A DNA stretch of 64,000 nucleotides from Catonia carolina. Its lineage: Eukaryota; Arthropoda; Insecta; Hemiptera; Achilidae. The position numbers and the translations under genes were made by a program. Location: assembly GCA_035578175.1 (NCBI GenBank), contig JAQMRL010000006.1, positions 28,218,393 through 28,282,392 on the forward strand, written 5' to 3'. Below are positions 22,350-32,918 of the stretch, one piece after another. Below the pieces are notes generated by a model. It was given only the letters and a program-made list of their open reading frames with translations, made no database searches and had not been told where the DNA came from. Position 1 is the first letter of the stretch; each line of letters begins with the position of its first letter.

Positions 22350-22565
22350 ATTTTTGCGAGCTTCATTTCAAACATTTTTGAGCGGCACGTGCTCTGAAGG
22401 ACCTGACAGAAGATGACTTCCAGCACTGTTTCCAACAACGGAAAATTCGCATGGTGCGTTGTAGGGATAGAGAAGGAGTGTATATTTAAGGTGACAATAA
22501 GTGATTATGTATAAAATTAAATTTTTTACAACGTCAGTCCCGTTATTTAACAGACACACCTCGTA
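22350..22565 (+). repeat. Inverted mariner 3' end
   Basis: GTGCTCTGAAGGACCTGACA through the terminal inverse of TACGAGG is the same last 200 bases as the left end, but on the plus strand, with independent substitutions. Confidence 0.88.
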
Positions 22566-23298
22566 CATCAATGCAACAATCACAAATAAAAACTTCCAAG
22601 ATGTTTGAAACAAAGATATCTTTAAATTATTTTAAATACCCAGAATGTTTTTCCGAAACATAACAACGAAAGATTTTCAAAAGTACAACATTTTAAATAG
22701 CTACTTTACAAATTATGACATATAACAATGAATTGTGACACAAATTAAGCTACACGGAAACGGTTCCTTTGTGATTTTCTCTTAAGTTCAAGTCGACCTA
22801 GTTGGCAAATGTTTCAGTGGACAAATAAGACTCTCAGAAGATAATGTTGTAACCAGGTCTAGAATAATACAGTTATCTCTCTCACATTCTGTCTTTTTTC
22901 GACGCCCGCCATAGTGTGTTTGCAAATTCCGAATCTATTAATAAATAAATACACAATGCAATCCCGTATGTGCTTGATTCGTAATGTATGACATCCCTAC
23001 ATTTAAACACTTTAATAAGTAAAAGTTTAAATAAACTTAACTTATAAAAATGAAACTTTTCTTATTCACGTTAATCCCCCAAATCTCTTTAAAGTTCTGA
23101 AATAAAAATTTGTCTTCACGATGATTGTGACTATTTATAAAGATTCATAATATAAAACAATACTAAAAGTTAAATACTGTTTTTATAAGCAGGACTTAGT
23201 CGTACAAGACAGTGATCCAACAGTCGTTCGGAAGGTTTAACTAAATCCCTATATCCACAACTAGGGGATATTCTAATATAATTTTTTCATTTTATTTT
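22566..23298. other. AT-rich spacer
   Basis: No supported feature. Confidence 0.5.
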
Positions 23299-23693
23299 CT
23301 GCCCATAACAGACAGGTGGAGTGTCAAATTATTTACACTCAATCTGTTAGTTGCAGGGCTAAAATAAATAGTTCTGTTTCTTGTCACATGGTCAGCCAAT
23401 TAAATGACTGAATCATTTAAGAACAGAAGAGGTAGAGGTGTAAAAGACACTAATCAGAGTTATCTTCTCTGAAAGTAATGAATTTCATTGTACAGCCAGA
23501 CCCTGTGGTGAATGAAGTGAAGGTGTCATTTACAGAGTGGAAAATATGTGCTTTTCAGAGGGCCCGGCATGCTGATAAGCGTACTTTTCCACTCAGTGAG
23601 GAAGGCAATGGTAAACCACCTCACTTCTCGTTTTACTTAGTAAAACCTCCAGAGGTTCAAACCAGCCTTTCGGCTGTTGACCTAAACAACACA
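23299..23693 (+). repeat. SINE-B copy 6, full length
   Basis: CTGCCCATAACAGACAGG to CGGCTGTTGACCTAAACAAC. It carries the about 80-codon open frame common to several copies (NFIVQPDPVVNEVKVSF). Confidence 0.95.
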
Positions 23694-23710
23694 TTTTATT
23701 TTCTAAATTT

Positions 23711-24050
23711 CCTGTGGTGACTGTAGTGAGGGTGGAAGTTAGATATTTTTAAGAGAGTCTGACATGCTGATAAGCATACTTTTTCACTCAGTGAGGAAGG
23801 CAAGGTAAACAAGGCATAAGGTATATTGGCAAATTTATGCCTATATCAGGCAGGTGGAGTGTTAAATTAGTTGCACTCGATCAGTTAGTTTCGAACTACA
23901 AAAAATATTTCTGTTTTTTATCACATGGTCAGCGTATTACATGACTAGCATTTAAGAACAGCAGAGGTAAAGGTGTAAAAGACACTAGTCAAGAGTTATC
24001 TCCTCTGAGAGTAATGAACTTCATTTTACAGCGCCAGACCCGCCTGTTAT
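23711..24050 (+). repeat. Two partial SINE-B copies
   Basis: 23711-23812 matches the 3' half (CTGTGGTGACTGTAGTGAGG...CAGTGAGGAAGGCAAGGTAA). 23850-24050 matches the 5' half (GGTGGAGTGTTAAATTAGTT...CCAGACCC). Both are diverged and truncated. Confidence 0.8.
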
Positions 24051-24085
24051 GGAAAAATAATACATAATACAAACATTTACATATA

Positions 24086-24487
24086 TACGAGGTGTGGCTA
24101 TTAAATAACGAGACTGACGTTGTAAAAAAACAAAACAAAAAAGTGCTGGAAGTCATATTCTGTCAGCTGCTTCAGGACACGTGCCGGTTTCTCTTTTATA
24201 GCTTCCACAGATTCATCTTGTCCCTTTTAATGCAGATTTCACCTTAGGGAACAGGTAGAAGATAATAACATGTAATGAAACGCACGTGTAATGAACGGCA
24301 CGTGTCCTGAAGGAGCTGACAGAAGATGACTTCCAGCACTGTTTCCAACAATGGAAAATTCGTATGGAGCGTTGTAGGGATAGAGAAGGAGTGTATATTG
24401 AAGGTGACAATAAGTGATTATGTATGTATAAAATAAAAATAAAATTTTTACAACGTCAGTCTCGTTTTTTAATATCCACACCTCGTA
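24086..24487. mobile_element. Mariner element 2, palindromic MITE-like derivative, 402 bp
   Basis: Same structure as mariner 1 but shorter. The left arm is the inverse of the transposase 3' end (TACGAGGTGTGGC...CTGTCAGCTGCTTC...CCTTAGGGAACAGG). The right arm (about 24298-24487) is the forward 3' end (CTGAAGGAGCTGACAGAAGA). It is bounded by TA within ATATATAC and GTATATAT. All catalytic coding is gone; frames across it are shadows. Confidence 0.9.
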
Positions 24488-24627
24488 TATATACACATAT
24501 ACACATACTAAAACCCTGAAAACAGAATTCATGTAATGAGCAAAAGGAGACTTGTATTTTCAAAGATGTGGCAAGAATGAACGGTAGCATATTGACAAAA
24601 AAAACTTCCTATTAACTAATAAATATT

Positions 24628-24982
24628 GCCTATAACAAGTAGGTGGAGTGTTGAATTATTTGCACTCGATCTGCTAGTTCCAGGGCTACAAAAATAGTTC
24701 TATTTCTTATCATTCGATCAGCCAATTATAATGACTGAATCATTTAAGAAAAGAAGAGGTAGAGGTGTAAAAGACACTGGTCAGAGTTATCTCCTGTCAG
24801 AGTAATGAAGTGAAGGTGTCATTTCCAGGAAAGTTAATTTGTGAAAGTAAACGCTTTTCAGAGGGCCTGGGTTGGTGATAAGCTTACTTTATCATTCAAT
24901 GAGGGAGGCACTGGTACACTACATCACGCCTCGTTTTACTTAATTAAAGCTTCTCGAGGTTCAAACCAGCATTTCGGCTGAT
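24628..24982 (+). repeat. SINE-B copy 8
   Basis: Diverged copy from TGCCTATAACAAGTAGGTGG to CATTTCGGCTGAT, with an internal deletion/insertion around 24800-24850. Confidence 0.85.
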
Positions 24983-25839
24983 CTTCGATACCAAAATTTC
25001 GAAAACCAAATAGACCATAGATTTCTTCCTTCACTTCCTCTTGAAAATATTCTCGAAAACTGGAAATTTTCATACTGGAATAAATTACTATTCTGAACTA
25101 TGTATATGCTGAACTTTATTTTAAGGAATTATGGCAAATTATTTTGAGATTTGAAAAGAAAATAACCCAGTAGTTCAAATGGATACCCAGTAAATTCCTT
25201 ATATAATTTTAAAAACAGACTTTATAGAGTATATTTATAGAGTATAACTACATGGAAAAAAATAATTAGAATTAAAAATTTCTATTATTTAGAAAGAAGG
25301 TAATATAAATGAAAACTGTGCAGCATAACCTAAACAATAGGATATCCAAACAAAAATTTATTTATTTATAGGGGACCTAGACAGTTAAAGCGGATGGTTC
25401 TCATTATGACGTTACGACAACTGTACCATTGTTAGGAAATAACAAAGCTTGTTTTGTTACACAGAAATCTTTTGAATACGTGAAACATGTAATTTTTAAA
25501 ACAAGAATATTCCTATTAAAGCCGGTCTTAAGAAAAATAGAAGCCTGGTACAAAATTGGAGGATAATTTGTCAGTCAAGAAGCTTCTCCTTCATTATTCT
25601 TGTTGCCATTAAAAAACCCTCATATTTATTTCTGTGTTCAATTTTATTTGAGAACAGTGTTGAATCGTACAATAACTGGCTGAATAACCCAACATTTTTT
25701 AGGCTGTTATTTTTACGGTTGCATGTTTCTGTTATGATTTTTACAACAGATAATCTTCGAAATTAAAAAAAATTGTTTTTGCTGTCTGGAGAATGGTATT
25801 TTTAACTAATTTAGTTTTGTACAAGAAATTCTTTTTCTT
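24983..25839. other. AT-rich spacer
   Basis: No supported feature. Confidence 0.5.
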
Positions 25840-26242
25840 ACGGATTTTTACAACGTGAAGGGGCAAGGGGACAAGGAGGTGTAGTCTATCACCTACATTA
25901 TTTAATATTTACCTATATTGATTACACTTTTAGAATGTAGAAACGCAGCGTTAGTCCTGGTATAAAGTTAAATGACAGTAATTATTTTAATGCACTTTTA
26001 TTTGCGGATAAAGTGTGGATTGTGCAGGAGACAAAGGACGATCTACATCGGGTGGTTCATGTGTTACGCAAACTGTGTAAAAATTTTCCATTGATAAAAC
26101 CAAAGTAATGGCTTTTAAAGACAAATATTCCGTTCGTTCAAAAATAGTTGTGAATAATACCAGCATGGAGAGAATTATTTAGGGTGTCACTTGGGATTTA
26201 TTCTGATTTGGATGTAGAGCAGAACTTCAGCATATTCCAGAG
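25840..26242 (+). pseudogene. LINE-a reverse transcriptase, catalytic region remnant
   Basis: Reads NALLFADKVWIVQETKDDLH, then RVVHVLRKLCKNF and KDKYSVRSKIVVNN: the RT palm segment C and following helix of a non-LTR retrotransposon. The usual (Y/F)ADD is FADK here, so the second catalytic Asp is lost. A stop interrupts the part before SINE-B, which ends near DLDVEQNFSIFQRM. The copy continues after SINE-B at 26641. Confidence 0.82.
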
Positions 26243-26640
26243 GATGTTGTTGTTTAGGTCAACAGCCGAAAGGCTGGTTTGAACCTCTAGAGGTTTTACT
26301 AAGTAAAACGAGGAGTGAGGTGGTTTACCATTGCCTTCCTCACTGAATGGAAAAGTATGCTTATCAGCATGCCGGGCCCTCTGAAAAGCACATATTTTCC
26401 ACTCTGTAAATGACACCTTCACTTCATTCACCACAGGGTCTGGCTGTACAATGAAATTCATTACTTTCAGAGGAGATAACTCTGATTAGTGTCTTTTACA
26501 CCTCTACCTCTTCTGTTCTTAAATGATTCAGTAATTTAATTGGCTGACCATGTGATAAGAAACAGAACTATTTATTTTAGCCCTGCAACGAACAAATTGA
26601 GTGTAAATAATTTGACACTCCATCTGTCTGTTATGGGCAA
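26243..26640 (-). repeat. SINE-B copy 9, full length, inside LINE-a
   Basis: From the inverted tail TTGTTTAGGTCAACAGCC to the 5' end GTCTGTTATGGGCA. Flanks CAGAGGATG and CAGAAGATA look like a mutated duplication. LINE-a coding runs into it on one side and out on the other. Confidence 0.92.
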
Positions 26641-27098
26641 CAGAAGATATGCAGGACTATAAGCAGAACTTTGGGACATAAAGGGAGAAGGGTCATAAAA
26701 CTTAAGTTCTATAAAGTTATAGCAGCTCCAGTGATTATTTATGCAAGTGAGGCATGGGCAACTACAAAAACCCAAGATCGGAGAATCCAGAAAGCAGAGA
26801 TGAGATTTCTGCGAAGAACTAAGAGGGTGTACACGCTAGGACAGAATAAGGAATAAGGAAATAAGGTTAGAATTGGGTATGTACAACTTGAACAAAAAGA
26901 TAAAGGATTATCGCCAAAGTTGGAGACAGCACATAGAAAGAATGTCAGATCACTGGATACCTAAGCAGGCGCACTGGTTTGCTCCAGAAGGGAAAGGGAT
27001 ATCGGTAGACCTAGGAAAAGATGAAGATATAGATGATACAGTTGTGTGTGAACAAATCATTGTTTGGAAGAAGAAGTTGATTGCCTATTATGATAATA
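26641..27098 (+). pseudogene. LINE-a RT C-terminal region
   Basis: KLKFYKVIAAPVIIYASEAW, RRIQKAEMRFLRRTKR, then after a frameshift IRLELGMYNLNKKIKDYRQS and WRQHIERMSDHWIPKQA. These are the standard post-RT segments of this LINE type (AEM-FLRR; YR-xW-xHI-RM). The tail reads GGAAGAAGAAGTTGATTGCC then AT-rich. Confidence 0.85.
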
Positions 27099-27108
27099 TA
27101 TAAAATTT

Positions 27109-27325
27109 GGTGTAAAACACTCACACGATTTTCTCTTGCCAATGTGGATAGATGAACAATATAACCTCATTTTAATCATGAGTAAACAATGTAAAATGAA
27201 AATCAACTTCTGTAGAACTTAAAAATACGGAAAATCAGTAACTAATGCTAAACTAGGCTCTGTGAAGAAAAATTCTTAAAATAAAAGTTATAGGTTTTTT
27301 AATTTCCTATAACTTTGTTTGGCTT
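27109..27325 (+). repeat. REP-A 5' fragment
   Basis: Left module plus the first body unit (GCTAAACTAGGCTCTGTGAAG) ending at CCTATAACTTTG. Confidence 0.85.
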
Positions 27326-27466
27326 TTAATTCATTGCCAATCTAGGCAAACGGCTTCCCTTCATGGGTTCCAGATGACTACTCCAGTTGATTCTGTACAC
27401 ATTGATCTTTTTCTCTAAGCTAAACACTTGCAACTCTTGTTTCATTACGTCACTTCTGATCTTATC
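27326..27466 (-). pseudogene. LINE C-terminal fragment
   Basis: Minus-strand reading DKIRSDVMKQELQVFSLEKK, then INVYRINWSSHLEPM and SRLPRLAMN-stop, matching the IR-ELxxxxLxxKIxxYRxxWxxHxxRM segment of LINE-a-type elements. No frameshift within about 47 codons. It directly abuts REP-A. Confidence 0.7.
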
Positions 27467-27550
27467 ATTTAACTACCGAAATGGAAAGTCTCGTAAATAC
27501 CAAATTTAATATTTCCAGTGTTGTAGTAAGTTACAACAAATTTCGTAAGT

Positions 27551-27851
27551 TTTTTTTGTTATTCCTAATTTGTGTACATTGCAATCTGTTTAATTTAGAA
27601 CAATAAGCAACCCCGTGACCCAATGAGATGAGGATGATATGTATGATGTGCAAATGAGATGTAGTCTTGTACAGACCCAGGCCGACTATTCCTGAAAGAG
27701 TATGGTTATTGAACCCCAACTATCAAAGTACACCGGTAACCACTGTCTAGTATCCAAATCCGTTTAAAAGTAACTACCTTTACTAGGATTTGAACCAGGA
27801 CCCTTCGTCTCCGAAAATCAGCTGTTGAACAGCTGGCTCGCGGCGACAACT
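27551..27851 (-). repeat. SINE-C copy 3, 5'-truncated
   Basis: B box GGTTCAAATCC, 3' body and A-tail on the minus strand. The head is cut within the CAGCTG hairpin region. Flanked by the 10 bp duplication TTTCGTAAGT (27541-27550 and 27852-27861). Confidence 0.92.
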
Positions 27852-27861
27852 TTTCGTAAGT

Positions 27862-28616
27862 AAATCAGAGGAATTTAAAATGTATATCTACAGATAATAA
27901 TAAAGAAGATGAGTTTAAAACACTGCTTGAGAAGGTCATGGATTATTTCAACATGTTATTTTTAAACAACTGCAGAACATAAAATGTCAAGAACTATACA
28001 TTGTACACTACTTTAGTAATTTATTGGAAGCAAACCATCATTTCGGATGATTGTATAAAAGATAAAATAATATCACCAATAAATATTTTTTGATTTAATA
28101 TAATAGTGAAATCTGTTAAGAAAATTCTTGTATAAAAATCATACAAGTTACAGTAGAATATATTTAAAATAGGTTTAGTTTGGTTAAAAAACAACTAAAC
28201 TGTACATAGGATGACTTACATACCAATGTACTTGTCTTAAAAACAAACCAACTACGTAAAACATAGGCCGAACTATGTAGCACGTTCTAGTAAAAATAAA
28301 ACCACTATTATATAGTTTCTTTGGCTAGTATCTAACCAACGTAAACGTGATTTATCGTCAATAAAAAGTAAAGGAATGCAAGCGCTCGAGTTAAGTCCTA
28401 TGAGGTACACCGACCTCATTGAAAACATAATTTAAGATGTTATAATATTTAAATAAATATTTATATTTGGCACTTAGTCTTAAGTATTCAAAGTGATTTA
28501 GTACTAATATAATCTGTTAATTATTGTTTTAATAAAATAAATAACTATAAAATAATTGTGACACATTTAATTTTACTACTTTTAGGACTTTTGCTAAATT
28601 CTTTTGGATTGGGATT
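27862..28616. other. AT-rich spacer
   Basis: No supported feature. Confidence 0.5.
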
Positions 28617-28965
28617 TTTACTTCCTCTTGCCTATATGAGTATATAGGAAGGAAAGTATTGTTTTCATGTCGATTTTTCGAAATGGAGTTTTCACCGGAT
28701 CTAGACGTTTTCAGACCCAATGAACCAAAAAAAAAAAAAAAGTTTTTAGCGATCTGTTTGTATGTGTGAACTGAATATCTCAAGAACGGAACACCGTACG
28801 AACTTGAAACTTAAGTTAGATACCACTAGAGGACCTGACACGAATATTTTTATCAAAATCGGTCAACCAGAAGTAGTAGTTTATTCGTGTCATTTTTCAC
28901 TTTTTTGCGATTTTCTCTAAAACGGCTATTACGATTTTTTTTAAATCGCCTAATTTACTACATTT
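28617..28965 (-). repeat. REP-A copy 9, right part
   Basis: ACTTCCTCTTGCCTATATG to TAAATCGCCTAATTTACTACA, interrupted by SINE-C. Confidence 0.88.
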
Positions 28966-29297
28966 AACCCACCGGGTTGGTTTAGAGGTAAAGTCGTTGC
29001 CGTGAATCAGCTGTTTAACAGCTGATTTTTGGAGACGAAGGTTCCTGGTTCAAATCCTAGTAAAGGTAGTTACTTTTATACGGATTTGAATACTAGACAG
29101 TGGTTACCGGTGTACTTTGATGGTTGGGGTTCAATTAACCATACTCTCTCAGGAATGGTCGGCCTGGGTCTGTACAAGACTACACCTCATTTACATGTCA
29201 CACATATCATCCTCATCTCATTGGGTCATGAGGTTGCTTATTGTTCTGAATTGAACATATTGCAACGTACACAAATTAGGAGTAAAAAAAAAAAAAT
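28966..29297 (+). repeat. SINE-C copy 4, full length, inside REP-A
   Basis: AACCCACCGGGTTGGTTTAG start, A box, CAGCTG hairpin, B box GGTTCAAATCC and A-tail. Flanked by TACATTT (28959-28965, 29298-29304). It inserted in REP-A copy 9, which resumes immediately. Confidence 0.95.
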
Positions 29298-29456
29298 TAC
29301 ATTTGTTATGCTCTACAAGATAGGGTAGGCGCCATGTCTGCTGAAATTCTTGGAAGGGCTGTTTTCTCGTAAGAAAATGTTTTTTTTGAGATTACGACTT
29401 TAATATGCACTTTAGCGCAAAAATGTACACAACAAAAAAAATGTAGAGAATTTAAA
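29298..29456 (-). repeat. REP-A copy 9, middle part
   Basis: ATGCTCTACAAGATAGGGTA...GTAGAGAATTTAAAATCA. The left end of the element is missing. Confidence 0.88.
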
Positions 29457-29459
29457 ATC

Positions 29460-29541
29460 ATGGGGGGCCCATGCGGCCCGCGGGTTGTGCACCCCTCCTT
29501 TCGAGGTACAAACCAGCCTTTCGGCTAATGACCTAAACAAC
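29460..29541 (+). repeat. GC-rich snippet plus SINE-B tail
   Basis: 29460-29494 (GCGGCCCGCGGGTTGTGCAC) resembles an end of an hAT-type element, not proven. 29495-29541 is the SINE-B 3' tail (AACCAGCCTTTCGGCTAATG). Confidence 0.45.
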
Positions 29542-30290
29542 AAGATATAAATAAACAGATCCATAATAATTGACAACGGTCTTCCTGAAGAGGTTTTTTG
29601 ATGAATTCATTACGAATTCTTTACCGGAACAAACCACTTAATTTGAGACGTACGGTTAACATAATAAAGCGTACCACACAAATAACAATCTTTATATCAA
29701 GTATTGCAATAAAAACTAATTAAAAGGTCATTGTATGCACTTATTGAATAGTACATAAAATAGTATTTCAGTATATAAGAAGCACGCACTAATTCATTCT
29801 AAGTTACGTCCTTGAGTCATGTGTACAATTATACGAATCTTTTAACCATATTATGCAGCTCGTAATGTAGTATTGAAGAGAAGAGGAACACGGCCTTAAA
29901 AAGGAAATTCCAGGACAGCTTTAGCGGATAACCACTTCCTGTTGAGTGTGAATCACATACTATGCGCGGACTTATTGTGTTGTGCATTTTACGGATACTA
30001 GGCCCTCTAATGCACACTATTATTCAGTAATAATACAGATTCATGCGGGACGAGATTTTAATTCTACCGTTCTTTTCATGGCTTATAACTATTATTATAT
30101 ATCTTTTATGCGGCTTCTGTTATTTCTTGTAAATTACTTTCCAGATTATTTTGGTCTAAATTGTACTCATATTTTTTTCTTTAAAGGGAATCATTTACCA
30201 CATACTGACGTGCTTACGGGATTGTGGTGAAACCATAAAATAATGACCTGAGTACAATCTCTGCAGTAAATATAATTCGATGAATTTGAA
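29542..30290. other. AT-rich spacer
   Basis: No supported feature; the 82-codon frame at 29982 is not recognised. Confidence 0.4.
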
Positions 30291-30293
30291 GTA

Positions 30294-30470
30294 ACTATGA
30301 ATCAGGTATTACATTAAAAACCCTTGGGTTTGATACAATAGCTACGGGCTCCCTCAAGGATCCTTCTTAGGACCGCTTTAATACGCCCGGCTCATCATTG
30401 TGGTGCTCAGCCCATTTAGCTTCCAAGTCGAAGTCGTGGGTTCAATTCCCGGAAACCCATTACTTTTGTT
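30294..30470 (+). repeat. RT-motif / tRNA-like module, copy 1
   Basis: CCTCAAGGATCCTTCTTAGG (30352-30371) encodes a PQGSFLG-like motif typical of non-LTR RT domain 2. A tRNA-like T-arm GTGGGTTCAATTCCC follows at about 30427. A second copy of the whole arrangement is at 30670-30870. Confidence 0.55.
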
Positions 30471-30669
30471 TTAGTTACGAATACTTAACAACAGCTAAAC
30501 ACTACTACGAAAAAAGTAAACTTTCATTTCCAAGTGCAGTACATCTTCACTCTCAACTAGAATAATCAGATCATTAACAAGTGACTAAATAAATATTATT
30601 ATCACAAAAACATTACCATATGACAAGTCAAAATTTGGAGTATTTGATTAGAAATTAATTTCTAATAGT

Positions 30670-30870
30670 TCAGAAGAAACTATGAATCCGGTTTTATATT
30701 TTAAAATCCTGGGTATAAAACAACAGTAACGTGATACCTCAAGGGTCCTTCTTAGGACCGCTTTCATACGGCCGTCCCATCATTTTGGTGGTCAGCTCAA
30801 TTAGCTTCCAAGCCCGAGTCCTGGGTTCAATTCCCGGTAGGGCCTGGACATTTTTTATCATCCATCGCTG
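30670..30870 (+). repeat. RT-motif / tRNA-like module, copy 2 (SINE-E-like tail)
   Basis: NVIPQGSFLGPL-like translation at about 30730-30763, then a tRNA-like segment with CTGGGTTCAATTCCCGG, then AGGGCCTGGACATTTTTTAT, the SINE-E post-tRNA stretch. Confidence 0.6.
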
Positions 30871-30970
30871 TTTGCTTTAATCGGACAAAAAGAATACTCG
30901 TTTTCTTTTTTTAAAAGTACGGCTAAATTTTACGTAAAAAATGCAAAATATCAAAACATAATAAAAATCT

Positions 30971-31359
30971 GGTGTGAAACATTCACACAACTTTTACTTT
31001 CTAATGTAAATATAAACAGAATAACCTAATTTTAATCATGAGTGAATGTCGCAAAATGAAAATCAACCTCTGTTCGGATTGAAAATAAGGAAAATCATTA
31101 ATTGACGCTAAACTAGACTGTAGAAATAAACGTTTAAAAGAAATGTAGGTGTTTGTATTTTCTTATAACTTTGATTATAATTTATGCACTTTTATCGTAA
31201 AATGCATAAAAATATCAAAAAATCACACTTTACTGATTTTGATGAAAAAAAATACAAAAAATGACTAATTTGTCGCAAAACTAACAATTGTAGAAAAAAA
31301 ATTTCAAATAAAAGTTTAGGTTTCTTAAAGGTCTACAACTTTAATTATAGGCTACACAC
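30971..31359 (+). repeat. REP-A copy 10, left part
   Basis: GGTGTGAAACATTCACACAA through two body units, cut at GGCTACACAC by the GC-rich insert. Confidence 0.88.
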
Positions 31360-31540
31360 TGTCACCGTCGCCCCTTTGATTAAGTACTGTACTGCTGGCT
31401 ATCAAAGCTTCCGACGTAGCGACAGAGGGAGCCACCAATAGTTCCGAGAGGGGTGGTAGGCTTGCGGCGGCGTACCGACAGAGGCCTTTGTCATCAAGGC
31501 CGAGCCAGTAACCGCCTACTACCACAGCGCTCTCAGCGAC

Positions 31541-31549
31541 TATAAAAAG
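31541..31549 (+). promoter_or_regulatory. TATA box
   Basis: TATAAAAAG about 32 bases upstream of a TTCAATTT initiator-like site, and 363 bases upstream of the stem-loop. Confidence 0.55.
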
Positions 31550-31903
31550 AGCGCACCACTGAGCCAAGAAATTCAATTTAGATCCAGACATCAGACAAGA
31601 CGTCCACCACGGCACACGGCTACAGGACTCCAGCGAAGACTAATCGACGACCCCGCAAGAGAGAAGATGATGCTTCCGCTCGCCGACCCGTCGACCGGAC
31701 CGTCATCGTCCGCTGGCGCGAGCGATGCCCACAGCGGTCCCTCGACCGAGCCTTACGCCCACCGGATCCGACGAAGCAGCCATCGATGCACTACTGCGAG
31801 GGAAGATGTCTCCGCTGGACGACGACACGCCGTGTCGCCCAGCTCCTCGACCGCCACAACGACTACAACCAACGCTTCCCATCAAGACGACAACCGCTTA
31901 AAC

Positions 31904-31919
31904 GGCCCTTTTCAGGGCC
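31904..31919 (+). terminator. Histone-type mRNA 3' stem-loop
   Basis: GGCCCTTTTCAGGGCC fits the metazoan replication-dependent histone element (6 bp stem, TTTC loop). It is preceded by AAAC and followed by ACCA, the usual flanks. A purine-rich ATTAAAGG lies about 10 bases beyond and could act as the downstream element. No histone frame precedes it. Confidence 0.75.
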
Positions 31920-31970
31920 ACCAAAAATTAAAGGTTTTAACTCGCCACTTAATGTCGCCATCCGAGTACA

Positions 31971-32453
31971 ATACCTTAGCCCTAAAGCGCACATTAAGAA
32001 TTTTAACATTTTAATGGTGGTAAAAAAACCTTTTTTACCACGAAAGCACAGTCCCTCCACAAATTCAGGATATATGGCGCTTACCCTATCATGTATAACA
32101 TAAAAAGTGTAGTAAATGTGGCGATATAAAAAAAATCATGAGCCGTTTTAAAAAAATTGCAAAAAGTGAAAAATACACGAATAAACGACTACTTCCGGTC
32201 GACCGATTTTGATGAAAATGTGAATGCCGGGTCCTCCAGTGGTATCTAACTTAAGTTCCAAGTTCCAACTTTGTGCAATATTCCGTTCTTGAGATATTTT
32301 GTTCACACACACAATAATTGCTAAAAACATGCTTTTTCGAGTTCAGGGGGCCTGAAAAGTGTGTATCCGGTGAAAACTAGATTTCAAAAAATCGATATGA
32401 AAACAATACTTTCCTTCCCTATCTACATATTCATATAGAGCAAAAGGAAGTAA
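31971..32453 (+). repeat. REP-A copy 10, right part
   Basis: Resumes at GCCCTAAAGCGCACATTAAG (diverged) and continues to the right end near CATATAGAGCAAAAGGAAGT. Confidence 0.85.
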
Positions 32454-32918
32454 AAAAGCTCTAGGCGGACCTCGTCAATAATATGTTAACAGCTCGTAAG
32501 CTATAAATTTATGTGCATGGAACCAACTACAGAGAAGTATAGTATATAAATAAAGTACAGGAATTTTAACGAAATTGTATCTGTTAATTAGTAAATTCCA
32601 TACATAGATGATAGCAATGTCTTAACTTAATGTTAACGTCTTAACTATAAATCTGAAGAGATAAAATAATATAAAAATAAAACAACAGATATAGACGAGT
32701 TAAAAGTTAGCACGTGAAAAACCATCAAACATGCGACATGGACTGAATAACTCCGTAAACATTTCAGTCTATCTTTAAGTTTCCATTTATTTAATTTTAT
32801 TGTGAGAGCGCATAAATGTTGACGCATGCACCTTGAGTAGGTAGGTGTCCAACAATGCAGAATAGTATAGGGTGTACCATATAAACACACTAAACATTTG
32901 TAAATTATACAGTGAAAG
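32454..32918. other. AT-rich spacer
   Basis: No supported feature. Confidence 0.5.

Larger units (their letters stand above)
21633..22565 (-). mobile_element. Mariner element 1, palindromic derivative
   Basis: Both ends are the mariner 3' terminus (TACGAGGTGTGGCTATTAAA and its inverse), each beginning at a TA. Left 0.7 kb holds a minus-strand transposase remnant; right 0.2 kb (22350-22565) repeats its 3' end in the opposite orientation. The 5' end and most of the N-terminal coding part are absent. Confidence 0.9.
31360..31970 (+). mobile_element. GC-rich insert, candidate solo LTR, 611 bp
   Basis: Starts TGTCACCG and ends GAGTACA (TG...CA), with ACAC/ATAC at the two sides as a possible 4 bp duplication. 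REP-A resumes on the far side. It is far GC-richer than the window. It holds a TATA box at 31541 (TATAAAAAG), a plausible start near 31573, and a histone-type stem-loop at 31904-31919. I see no AATAAA after the start and no primer-binding site. The solo-LTR reading fits the borders; a histone-derived cassette is the alternative. The frame at 31667-32014 is Ser/Thr-rich, ends inside REP-A and matches no histone. Confidence 0.55.

Noticed and set aside
29029..29328. 99-codon frame shared with 13913-14206
   Set aside because: Both are the SINE-C body, including its tRNA-like head.
31667..32014. 115-codon frame near the histone-type stem-loop as a histone or host gene
   Set aside because: Ser/Thr-rich, no histone-fold sequence, runs past the stem-loop into REP-A; likely a chance frame in GC-rich DNA.
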